From contig DATHHS010000061.1 of NCBI GenBank assembly GCA_035317085.1, forward strand, positions 1 to 5,804: a stretch of DNA of 5,804 nt, in the 5' to 3' direction. Positions within the stretch are counted from its first letter, which is position 1, and every line of letters begins with the position of its first letter. The notes below the pieces were generated by a model. It saw nothing but the letters and a program-made list of their open reading frames with translations. It searched no databases and was not told the origin of the DNA. Shown piece after piece: positions 1 through 5,334 of this stretch. The stretch comes from VBDM01 sp035317085 (GTDB taxonomy: Bacteria > Pseudomonadota > Gammaproteobacteria > Burkholderiales > SG8-39). The position numbers were made by a program, and so were the translations under genes.

Positions 1-241
1 CGAGCGTGACCAGCACCGCGGCGAGGAGCAGCACCGCGTAGGACAGCATCGGCGGATAGCCTCTCGCGAGCCAGGCGCCGGCGGCCGAGGCGCCGGCGTA
101 GGCGCCGAGCGCGTAGAAGCTGCCGTGGGTGACGTTGACGATCTTCATGACGCCGTAGATAAGCGTCAGGCCCACCGCCGCGATAAAGAGCCACGCGGAA
201 TAGATGATGCCGTCGACGACGACCGGGCCGATCTGGTCCAC
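1..241 (-). CDS. livH: Branched-chain-amino-acid-type ABC transporter permease, LivH family (5' part only)
   Basis: This is the first 80 codons of an inner-membrane permease of the LivH class, one of two permease subunits that carry substrate delivered by a LivK-type periplasmic binding protein; the rest lies beyond the left edge. The visible protein begins VDQIGPVVVDGIIYSAWLFI and holds a first membrane segment followed by GLTLIYGVMKIVNVTHGSFY at about residues 24-43. This is the hallmark N-terminal block of LivH proteins (aliphatic helix, then an N-x-x-H-G turn). A second hydrophobic stretch starts near residue 66. I chose the GTG at 241-239 because the frame contains no ATG between the upstream in-frame stop (the TAG that ends the binding-protein gene) and the conserved block. 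Its ribosome binding site is weak, so the start is less certain than the family. It follows the binding-protein gene across a terminator-like hairpin. Confidence 0.87.
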   Translation of the reverse strand, partial: MDQIGPVVVDGIIYSAWLFIAAVGLTLIYGVMKIVNVTHGSFYALGAYAGASAAGAWLARGYPPMLSYAVLLLAAVLVTL

Positions 242-267
242 TGGAGCGCGGAGTAGGAATCGAGCGC

Positions 268-301
268 GGAAGAAGAAAACGGCTGTCCGCGGGCAGCCGT
301 T
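268..301 (-). terminator. Rho-independent terminator or attenuator between the binding protein and the permease
   Basis: Read on the minus strand, an 8-bp perfect stem AACGGCTG/CAGCCGTT (arms at 294-301 and 278-285) encloses an 8-nt GC-rich loop and is followed at once by TTTTCTTCTTCC. It begins 15 nt after the stop codon of the binding-protein gene. It lies inside the operon, not at its end, so partial read-through into livH is the likely arrangement, giving more binding protein than permease. Confidence 0.8.
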
Positions 302-316
302 CGCGTGTCTGTCGCG

Positions 317-1585
317 CTACTTCTTGAAGCCGCTCTTGATCCAGTCGGTGCTGGTTACGCCGTCGGGCGGATTCACCGTTTCAGCGGGATAGCGCTGCAC
401 GTTGATGACGGTGAGCTTGTCGCCGACGAGCTTGGTGGTGCCGTAAGCGGTTTCCATGATCGCCTGGTGGCCTTTGCCGTTAGCCATGCGCACCACGCCG
501 CCCGGGCCTTCGAAGCTCAGGCGCTCGAGCGCCGCGCCGACCTCTTCGTTCGTCGGGCGCTTGCCGCCGTTCGCGGCCATGGCTTTCTCCCACGCCGCCT
601 TCGTTCCGAGGATCGCCTGCGCCATCTGGTAAGAAGCGTAGTTGGGCGGCGCCTTGAAGCGCGCCTCGTAGCCTTTCGAGAACCAGCGGTTGTAGGCGTT
701 GTCGGGCGCGTACGGTCCGAAGGGGCCGCGGGCGCCGAGCACCGTGCCGTCGGGAATCTGCGCCGCGAGCTTGTGCATTGCGGTCTCGCCGGTGGTGAGA
801 ACTCCCAGGCTCTTGTCGAACAATCCGCGCGGCGAGCCCTGGAGGATCAGCGCTTCCAGATCGCCGTCCCAGAAGCTCGAGTGGACCACGTCGGCGCCCG
901 AGCCGAGCAGCGCCGAGATCTCCGCGTTGTACTGGCCGGCGAAGAGCTTGGGCATCTGCGAAGTCTTCACCTCGATCCCGGGCACGAGCTGCTTCATCGA
1001 TGCCTCGAAATCGTTCCAGGAGTCCTGGCCCCAGGCGTAGTTCTGGTTGAGGCCTGCGATCGATTTGATGCCGCGTTTTGCTTCCTTCACGTAGAGCGCC
1101 GCACCGACGCTGTCCATGGTCGCGGTGGGCGAAGTACGGAACACGTACTTGTAGCTCGCATCTTCGAAGATGCGCGGTGTGCCGCAGTCGAACAGGTTGG
1201 TGAACTTCTTGAGCTCCTCGGCGACGGGTGCGATCGCCAGGCAGTTGCCGCTCGAGATGTAGCCGATCACGAGGTCGACGTTCTGGCGCTGCACCAGGTT
1301 GCGAAACTCGGTGACCTGCGTGGTGGTGGAGCCGGCTTCGTCGATCACCACTGTCTCGATCTTCGAGCCGCCGAACCCGACCTTGCCGTAGGGCGCGGGG
1401 CCTTTGCCGGCGTTCAGCTCGTCGAACACGAAATCCGCCGCGTTCTTCGCCGGCACGCCGAAGGGCGAGGCCGCGGGACCGGACAGGAACATCACGACGC
1501 CGATCTTGACCGGCGCTTGCGCCATAGCGCCAAGAGGCGCCAGCGCAATCAGCCCGCCGATTGCAAGTTTCTTGAGTTCTCGCAT
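317..1585 (-). CDS. Branched-chain-amino-acid-type ABC transporter substrate-binding protein (Peripla_BP_6, LivK-like)
   Basis: This 422-residue periplasmic protein captures a small ligand and hands it to the LivH/LivM permeases. Residues 1-22 form a standard Sec signal peptide (two lysines, a hydrophobic core, then GAMA), with cleavage expected before QAPVKIG. The mature protein opens with the family's first strand, KIGVVMFLSGPAASPFG (about 27-43), which includes the ligand-contacting Ser/Gly turn. DLVIGYISSGNCLAIAPVAEE (about 104-124) is the second conserved binding region. Length is normal for the family. The ATG start is supported by AGGAGG 5 nt upstream. It lies 53 nt after the GlcG-like gene and before a terminator hairpin and livH, so it belongs to one operon. 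Two cysteines (C115, C134) could form a disulphide. Ligand identity cannot be read; many proteins of this family in betaproteobacteria bind aromatic or organic acids, so livK is not assigned as a symbol. Confidence 0.92.
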   Translation of the reverse strand: MRELKKLAIGGLIALAPLGAMAQAPVKIGVVMFLSGPAASPFGVPAKNAADFVFDELNAGKGPAPYGKVGFGGSKIETVVIDEAGSTTTQVTEFRNLVQRQNVDLVIGYISSGNCLAIAPVAEELKKFTNLFDCGTPRIFEDASYKYVFRTSPTATMDSVGAALYVKEAKRGIKSIAGLNQNYAWGQDSWNDFEASMKQLVPGIEVKTSQMPKLFAGQYNAEISALLGSGADVVHSSFWDGDLEALILQGSPRGLFDKSLGVLTTGETAMHKLAAQIPDGTVLGARGPFGPYAPDNAYNRWFSKGYEARFKAPPNYASYQMAQAILGTKAAWEKAMAANGGKRPTNEEVGAALERLSFEGPGGVVRMANGKGHQAIMETAYGTTKLVGDKLTVINVQRYPAETVNPPDGVTSTDWIKSGFKK

Positions 1586-1590
1586 GATTT

Positions 1591-1596
1591 CCTCCT
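1591..1596 (-). promoter_or_regulatory. Strong ribosome binding site of the substrate-binding protein gene
   Basis: The minus strand reads AGGAGG, then 5 nt, then ATG at 1585-1583. The match to the anti-Shine-Dalgarno sequence is perfect. It fixes the start codon and predicts high translation, as expected for a periplasmic binding protein. Confidence 0.88.
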
Positions 1597-1638
1597 CGAT
1601 GGATTTGCGCTAGCGACGCGGCGCGTCTCCGCCTGCCG

Positions 1639-2133
1639 CTACTTCAACTGGTCCTTGACCTTGTCGAGCCCGGCCTGAACGCAGGGCTCGTCGACACCGG
1701 GCGAGCCCGATACGCCGACGCCGCCGATCACGTCGTCGCCGACCCGGATGGGCACGCCGCCCGGAATGGCGATCACGTTGGGCAGCGTCGTCTGCTCGCG
1801 TCTGACCGGCTCCTTGACCATGCGCGTCGCGAACTCCTCAGTGGTCATGCGGAAAGTCCGCGCGGTATAGGCCTTGCGGCGCGCGTTCTCCATGGTGTGC
1901 GGACCGGTGTTGTCGGCTCGCAGCGCCACGATCGTGTCGCCGCCGCGATCCACCACCACCGCCGAGACAGCGTAGCCTTTCGCCTTGCAGCTTTCGACCG
2001 CGGCCTCCGCGATCGTCTTGGCGATGGCATAGCTGAGGTCTTTGCGCTGGAGCAGTTGTGCGGATACCGTGGAACTGGCAGCGAGCAGGAAAACGAAAGC
2101 GATTGCGACAGGACGGCGCGGGTTCGCGGGCAC
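1639..2133 (-). CDS. Secreted GlcG/HbpS (DUF336) family heme-binding-like protein
   Basis: The 164-residue product belongs to the GlcG/HbpS family: small alpha/beta proteins, some of which bind heme or a corrinoid-like ligand, and many of which are encoded beside catabolic or transport genes without a proven role. Residues 1-25 are a signal peptide ending VSA, so the mature protein is predicted to be periplasmic. Family landmarks are VVVDRGGDTIVALRAD (about 59-74), the ARRKAYTARTF helix (about 84-94), IAIPGGVPI (about 121-129) and the Gly-rich GGVGVSGSPG (about 137-146). A longer reading frame extends to an ATG at 2196, but I chose GTG at 2133 because AAGGAGG lies 7 nt upstream of it and because it places the signal peptide at the N terminus. 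It sits between the MBL hydrolase and the LivK-like gene. A role as an accessory to uptake of the transported compound is an inference from position only. Confidence 0.88.
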   Translation of the reverse strand: MPANPRRPVAIAFVFLLAASSTVSAQLLQRKDLSYAIAKTIAEAAVESCKAKGYAVSAVVVDRGGDTIVALRADNTGPHTMENARRKAYTARTFRMTTEEFATRMVKEPVRREQTTLPNVIAIPGGVPIRVGDDVIGGVGVSGSPGVDEPCVQAGLDKVKDQLK

Positions 2134-2140
2134 GTGAGTT

Positions 2141-2147
2141 CCTCCTT
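2141..2147 (-). promoter_or_regulatory. Ribosome binding site that decides the GTG start of the GlcG-like gene
   Basis: AAGGAGG on the minus strand is 7 nt from GTG (2133-2131). The in-frame ATG at 2196 has no comparable site, so this signal shortens the gene by 21 codons and puts the signal peptide at the very N terminus. Confidence 0.85.
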
Positions 2148-2206
2148 GGCGGGACTGCAGTGGATCGACACGACTGGGTCGATTTCTGCGGCTCATATTG
2201 CAGCAA

Positions 2207-2224
2207 GTCCGCGCGGACGGTCAA
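2207..2224 (-). promoter_or_regulatory. Possible promoter -35 element abutting a perfect 12-bp palindrome
   Basis: In the 113-bp gap upstream of the GlcG-like gene, the minus strand carries TTGACC (2224-2219), a good -35-like hexamer, followed directly by the perfect palindrome GTCCGCGCGGAC (2218-2207). The best -10 candidate, near 2195-2201, is poor. This could be the promoter and operator of the glcG-livK-livH unit, but in GC-rich DNA short palindromes also arise by chance. Confidence 0.3.
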
Positions 2225-2246
2225 GCCGCAGACCGCTCGTGGCGCC

Positions 2247-3059
2247 TTAGCGGTTCTTCGGCGCCTTGGGCCTTTGATCCAGGCGCACCGCGATGCCCTC
2301 CAGCCCGGCCTTTGCCGGCGGATAGCGCTTCATGACCAGCGGATCGTGGCCCGGCACGATGAGCTCGGGCGCATCCGCAAGCTCGCGCAGGCGCCGGTAG
2401 CCCTCGATCATCCGGCCGACGTCGTAGACGATGGGAAACGGCCGCTCTTCGTGCATGTTCTCGTACAGGTGCGAGGCATCGGAGGCGAGCACCATCCAGC
2501 CCACGCGCGTATGCACGCGCACCGCCTGCAGGCCTTTGGTGTGCCCGCCGATCTTGTGCAAGGACAGGCCGGGCGCGAGCTCGGCGTCGCCGTCGTGAAA
2601 GGTCACGCGCCCCTGGTAGGCCTTGCGCACCATCGCGACCACTTCTTCCACCTCGTAGGCGTAGCCGAAGAATTCCTGCGCCATGTGGCGGCCGGTCGCG
2701 TAGGACATCTCGTCGTCCTGAAGGTGAAAGCTCGCGGCGGGAAACAAAGCGAAATTGCCGACGTGATCGTAATGCAGGTGCGTGACGATCACGTCCTTCA
2801 CCTTCTTGGGATCGACCCCCAGGCGCTTCAGGGTCCTGTCGGGCGGCGTGATCATCTTCCGCCCGCGACGCCTTCCGACCGTAGCGTCGAAGCCGGTGTC
2901 GATCACGAAAGTGCGGGTCTTCGAGCGCGCCAGCCAGATGAAATAATCCAGATTGCTCGCCGTTTCGTGAGGGTCGCCGCCGATGAAGTTCTCGCTCGCC
3001 TTGCGTGCGAGCGTGGCGTACTTGATCGCGTAGACTTCGTAGTCGTCCGGTTTGGACAT
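2247..3059 (-). CDS. MBL-fold metallohydrolase, N-acyl-homoserine-lactonase-like
   Basis: This 270-residue cytoplasmic protein has a complete set of metallo-beta-lactamase-fold ligands: HLHYDH at 94-99 (His94, His96, Asp98, His99), His173 in GGHTKG, Asp194 in LASDASH and His238 in PGHDP. This predicts a dinuclear metal centre that hydrolyses an ester or lactone-type bond. The spacing and the SDASHLYEN and GHDP blocks resemble the AHL-lactonase-like branch, not class B beta-lactamases or glyoxalase II. In AiiA-type lactonases a tyrosine follows the bridging Asp by three residues; here that position is His197 and a tyrosine follows at 199, so quorum-quenching activity should not be assumed. There is no signal peptide. 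The ATG at 3059 has only a weak ribosome binding site. It is the first chromosomal gene after the cassette array and lies 113 bp from the GlcG-like gene. A lactone substrate linked to the adjacent uptake system is plausible but inferred. Confidence 0.87.
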   Translation of the reverse strand: MSKPDDYEVYAIKYATLARKASENFIGGDPHETASNLDYFIWLARSKTRTFVIDTGFDATVGRRRGRKMITPPDRTLKRLGVDPKKVKDVIVTHLHYDHVGNFALFPAASFHLQDDEMSYATGRHMAQEFFGYAYEVEEVVAMVRKAYQGRVTFHDGDAELAPGLSLHKIGGHTKGLQAVRVHTRVGWMVLASDASHLYENMHEERPFPIVYDVGRMIEGYRRLRELADAPELIVPGHDPLVMKRYPPAKAGLEGIAVRLDQRPKAPKNR

Positions 3060-3062
3060 TGT

Positions 3063-3116
3063 TTCGGCGTCGCGGTATCGACCTGCAATTTATATGAGTT
3101 AGACCTCGACGCCGAA
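3063..3116. repeat. 10-bp perfect inverted repeat around an R''-like sequence at the array/chromosome junction
   Basis: TTCGGCGTCG (3063-3072) and CGACGCCGAA (3107-3116) are perfect inverted arms 34 bp apart. Between them, at 3098-3104 on the minus strand, is GTCTAAC, a perfect match to the attC R'' consensus RYYYAAC, which contains the TAA stop of the HEPN-like gene. No GTTRRRY partner follows before the MBL start codon. It may be a truncated attC end; the right arm lies in coding sequence, so chance is possible. Confidence 0.4.
3089..3094 (-). promoter_or_regulatory. Possible -10 element for the MBL hydrolase gene
   Basis: The minus strand reads TATAAA in the only AT-rich patch before the MBL gene, 30 nt upstream of its ATG, which would give a leader of about 22 nt. 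No convincing -35 hexamer is seen at the right distance, so this is tentative. Confidence 0.27.
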
Positions 3117-3851
3117 CTTAGCGCCGACCGATCTGGATACTGACTCGAGATAGGTCGTCATGCTCTCTGCGATCAGCTCTACCTCATCTGGCACAAATTG
3201 CACAATTGTTCCCGACACCAGCTTTGACTTAACACGGCGCGGCGTGGCACTCGATACTTGTCGAATTGTTTGGTCATTCACGACTCCTCCGGCATGAACG
3301 ATGACGTGGCGGCACGCCTGTCCAAGGATGATATCGTTCACCGATTCGCTTCTTTCTATTTCGATCTCAAAATAACTCCCAAAAGCCCGGGCGATACTCT
3401 GCATATCCTGAAAACTAATGTCCTTCGACTCAATCAGAAAGTCCGGAGCCACTTCGCGTACAGCAAAATCCACGTCCTTCAAATCACGCAATGTAAGCCG
3501 GAATTCTTCACGGAGGACTGGTGACTCTGGAGTTGCCTCGAGGGCATGATGAATTCCTCGACGGAGTAAGTCGTGCACGGAGGATGCGAAATAGGAGACT
3601 ACGAGGACCAGTGCTTGGTTGAATATGGTCTGGTAGCGCGGTCTCAGTGAGTCGTGTTCTCGGATGCCCTCCAAGATCTCTAATGTACGCTCGGCAGTCA
3701 ATTGGGGATTATCGAGCGTGTGGTGGCGCACCAGCTTGTCCCGCAGGTCTCTTACGTTCGCAATTGCGATACCCAAGACCTCGCGGTCGAAGCCCATTAG
3801 CTTCCGCACCGAGCCGACGTGATCTTGAAAGGTTTCAACGATCCGCGGCAT
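3099..3851 (-). CDS. HEPN-domain-like protein, possible RNase, in a gene cassette
   Basis: I do not recognise an exact named family, but the 250-residue product has the signature of HEPN proteins: R181-HVIV-H186 in ACRHVIVHAGGVVNDQ, an R-x4-H motif at the end of a helix followed by a Gly-rich turn. It resembles the RiboL-PSP/MAE_28990-type HEPN proteins. In active HEPN RNases the Arg and His of this motif form the catalytic site at a dimer interface. A helix-rich segment with a hydrophobic helix FNQALVLVVSYFASSVHDLL (about 77-96) precedes it, the usual first helix of such domains. There is no signal peptide, and the protein is predicted to be cytoplasmic. No antitoxin such as an MNT nucleotidyltransferase is adjacent, so either it works alone, it uses HEPN as a sensing domain, or its partner is elsewhere. 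The gene starts 9 nt after a degenerate attC core and its TAA stop lies within an R''-like GTCTAAC. The sequence is more AT-rich than the MBL gene next to it. Confidence 0.72.
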   Translation of the reverse strand: MPRIVETFQDHVGSVRKLMGFDREVLGIAIANVRDLRDKLVRHHTLDNPQLTAERTLEILEGIREHDSLRPRYQTIFNQALVLVVSYFASSVHDLLRRGIHHALEATPESPVLREEFRLTLRDLKDVDFAVREVAPDFLIESKDISFQDMQSIARAFGSYFEIEIERSESVNDIILGQACRHVIVHAGGVVNDQTIRQVSSATPRRVKSKLVSGTIVQFVPDEVELIAESMTTYLESVSRSVGAKFGVEV

Positions 3852-3860
3852 AAACCCGTG

Positions 3861-3932
3861 GTCTAGCGTCTACGCGCGGGCGCGCGAGATGAATGACCGA
3901 AGTGCGATGCTTCTCGCCCGCCGCGGTGGGGC
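3861..3932 (-). other. attC-like recombination site, degenerate (small-membrane-protein cassette)
   Basis: In cassette orientation (minus strand) the site runs from R'' GCCCCAC (3932-3926; consensus RYYYAAC, one change) to R' GCTAGAC (3867-3861; consensus GTTRRRY, second base T to C). L'' at 3925-3912 and L' at 3889-3873 pair as CGCG + CGGGCG + AGA with bulged bases, as attC hairpins do. A small internal hairpin GAAG/CTTC fills the loop. The altered core GTT suggests a weak or dead site. Confidence 0.58.
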
Positions 3933-3959
3933 GTGCTGTTTGAGCGCATCGTCATTGGC

Positions 3960-4226
3960 TTAGGCACGCCTTCTGTACCACCGAAAGCCGACCACGCCGC
4001 AAACTGCACCTAGCAGCGCGACGGGTGAGCCAAATATAACCGCGATGGGCCATAGCGCGTTCCCGTGGCCGTGCATGTCTGGATGAGGTACGACGTACAC
4101 ATCCAACAACACAAGGGCGACGAAAAGTATAGGCGGAACGGGCACGGAGACAAACCAATAGCTTGTCCAATAGTCGAGACCAACAGCCACAAGCGCTGCG
4201 ATAACGAAAAGCACTATGAAACCCAT
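3960..4226 (-). CDS. Small membrane protein of unknown function (88 aa) in a gene cassette
   Basis: I do not recognise this protein. It has three hydrophobic stretches, at about residues 2-20, 26-46 and 60-83, then a basic tail FRWYRRRA, which under the positive-inside rule suggests a cytoplasmic C terminus. The loop between the second and third segments is rich in histidine and glycine (VPHPDMHGHGN; His48, His52, His54), which might bind a metal, but this is only suggestive. The ATG start is only 3 nt beyond the R' core of the upstream attC, so there is no room for a normal ribosome binding site outside the attC hairpin. Translation would depend on sequences within the attC or on coupling to the preceding cassette. 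The stop lies 27 nt before the next R''. It is a typical short integron cassette gene: real by packing, function unknown. Confidence 0.68.
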   Translation of the reverse strand: MGFIVLFVIAALVAVGLDYWTSYWFVSVPVPPILFVALVLLDVYVVPHPDMHGHGNALWPIAVIFGSPVALLGAVCGVVGFRWYRRRA

Positions 4227-4229
4227 GCG

Positions 4230-4316
4230 TTCTAACGTTTTGTTCTGCGGCGAGCCAAGATGACGCCAGCACTAGCACGATGCTGGCGGCCCGTCCGCAG
4301 CGACAAGGGGTTGGGC
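4230..4316 (-). other. attC recombination site, near-canonical (membrane/coiled-coil cassette)
   Basis: On the minus strand the site begins with R'' GCCCAAC (4316-4310), a perfect RYYYAAC, and ends with R' GTTAGAA (4236-4230), matching GTTRRRY except the last base. L'' TTGTCGCTGCGG (4306-4295) pairs with L' CCGCAGAACAA (4250-4240) as TTGT/ACAA and CTGCGG/CCGCAG, with unpaired bases between, the extrahelical bases typical of attC. Inside, CGCCAGCA/TGCTGGCG (4264-4271 and 4281-4288) forms a further perfect 8-bp hairpin. The 87-bp span is within the usual attC range. This is the strongest of the three sites and anchors the integron interpretation. Confidence 0.82.
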
Positions 4317-4329
4317 GTCAGTGCGTACA

Positions 4330-5223
4330 TCACTTGAGTATTTGCTGCAGCTTCGTATTGCCCTCGCGAATGGTTTCCTGAGCCTTCTGCTGCGACACAG
4401 CCGCGCGTTTGAGAACTTCCTGCTGCTTAACCTCAGTTGCTTCAAGCTTTGCGAGCAGCACCTGAAGCTCAGTTTGCTGCTGAGCGTTGGCGTACACCAA
4501 CTGACCATCCTTGGCGGTCAGCTTGCCTCTCAGAGATGCTGCCCAGTCGAGTATGTCCGATATCGCTTGCACAACTGCGCTTTGAACTGCGTCAAGGTCG
4601 CCATACAGACTGATTGTCGCCCCCTTGCCCCGCTCCATTGAGGCCAACGCTTCGCGCTTATCAGCTTCGGTGGGACTGCGCGTGTTGAAGAACTGCTCGG
4701 ACTCTGCGAATGTGCTAGTCAGCAGGGCCTTGCGCTCTGCAAGAAGAGCGCGGTACTGCGCAATAGTGTCACGGCCAGTGGAAATTCCTGCAGGGGAGGT
4801 GATGGACGCTGGGGTGAGCACGGCGTTCAAGGCAATGGCATCAAAGCGTTTGCCCAGTTCGACGAATCGGGCAGCTTGCCGGGCTTGCATTTGCTGCGAC
4901 TCGATGAGAAACGCCTTCTGGGCATTCTCTTGCCCAATCTGCTGAGCGGCTGACCCGAGCGCCCACAACGTCAAAACGATACCAACGACGACACGGCCAT
5001 ACGACTGTACGAGGGTACTTCGGCGCTTCAAAGCAAGAGAGGTCACGAGCACGAGAACGCCGAGTGCAATTGCCATTTGTCCTACCTGGTAGCCAGTCTG
5101 CGCTGCGTTGTTGTATCCGAGTGCTCCGGAAGCAAACGGCACGACGAAAGCAAGCCCTATAAGCCCCCAACCGATGACACCGATTTTTCGGGCGCTCGTT
5201 CCGGCTTGCAGCGGTTCGTTCAT
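4330..5223 (-). CDS. Three-helix membrane protein with C-terminal coiled coil, unknown function, in a gene cassette
   Basis: I cannot name this 297-residue protein. Hydrophobic segments at about 14-36, 48-65 and 76-93 make an N-terminal membrane domain with short loops. The rest is soluble and helix-rich: a Gln-rich helix around 94-125, a central region with SITSPAGIS (140-148), and a long heptad-like, Gln/Glu/Lys-rich helix from about 245 to 297 that should form a coiled coil. There is no recognisable catalytic motif. The layout suits a membrane-anchored scaffold or sensor, but that is inference. The ATG at 5223 is 11 nt after the R' core of the preceding attC-like site and has only a weak ribosome binding site. 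The stop is 13 nt before the canonical attC at 4230-4316, so it is a complete cassette of about 1 kb. Codon use is less GC-biased than in the transport operon. Confidence 0.75.
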   Translation of the reverse strand: MNEPLQAGTSARKIGVIGWGLIGLAFVVPFASGALGYNNAAQTGYQVGQMAIALGVLVLVTSLALKRRSTLVQSYGRVVVGIVLTLWALGSAAQQIGQENAQKAFLIESQQMQARQAARFVELGKRFDAIALNAVLTPASITSPAGISTGRDTIAQYRALLAERKALLTSTFAESEQFFNTRSPTEADKREALASMERGKGATISLYGDLDAVQSAVVQAISDILDWAASLRGKLTAKDGQLVYANAQQQTELQVLLAKLEATEVKQQEVLKRAAVSQQKAQETIREGNTKLQQILK

Positions 5224-5234
5224 CGGTTAGTCCA

Positions 5235-5330
5235 GTCTAAATATTGTTAAGCCACGCCTACCGGTCGGATTCTGACGCCCACGTCCGGCGCGCCCCGCTT
5301 GCGGGCGTCGCTTGCACGCCGTTGTTAGCC
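5235..5330 (-). other. attC-like recombination site with mutated R' core (Met-rich-protein cassette)
   Basis: On the minus strand R'' is GGCTAAC (5330-5324; one change from RYYYAAC) and R' is TTTAGAC (5241-5235), which equals the consensus GTTAGAC with the first G replaced by T. L'' AAGCGACGCC (5313-5304) pairs with L' GGCGTGGCTT (5258-5249) at 9 of 10 positions. The L'/R' block GGCTTAACAATATTTAGAC resembles the ends of well-known aadA-type attC sites. An internal GACGCCC/GGGCGTC repeat extends the hairpin. Loss of the G next to the crossover point should impair recombination. Confidence 0.65.
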
Positions 5331-5334
5331 CGCA

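Noticed and set aside
305..1678. 457-codon open frame on the plus strand
   Set aside because: It is antisense to the binding-protein gene, has an Arg/Ala/Val-rich low-complexity composition with no family motif, and is the usual shadow of GC-rich coding DNA.
2134..2196. N-terminal extension of the GlcG-like protein to an ATG at 2196
   Set aside because: It would put 21 polar residues before a signal peptide, and the strong AAGGAGG lies in front of the GTG at 2133 instead.
2247..3059. MBL protein as a cassette-encoded class B beta-lactamase
   Set aside because: There is no signal peptide, no attC lies between it and the GlcG-like gene, and its motif spacing is lactonase-like. It reads as a chromosomal gene.
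2058..3143. 361-codon open frame on the plus strand
   Set aside because: It is antisense to the MBL gene, which has all its metal ligands. The plus-strand product shows no recognisable domain.
3952..4278. Alternative frame of 108 codons on the minus strand over the small membrane protein
   Set aside because: It would run through the attC site and gives a Cys/Arg-rich product without structure. The 88-residue frame fits the cassette boundaries and has clean membrane helices.
4321..4945. Plus-strand open frames over the membrane/coiled-coil gene
   Set aside because: They are shadows: no ribosome binding sites, no coherent domain, and opposite to the cassette polarity shown by the attC sites.
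5235..5330. Gap palindrome as a simple Rho-independent terminator
   Set aside because: No T-tract follows the stem in either direction, and the R''/L''/L'/R' order with spaced arms fits attC better.
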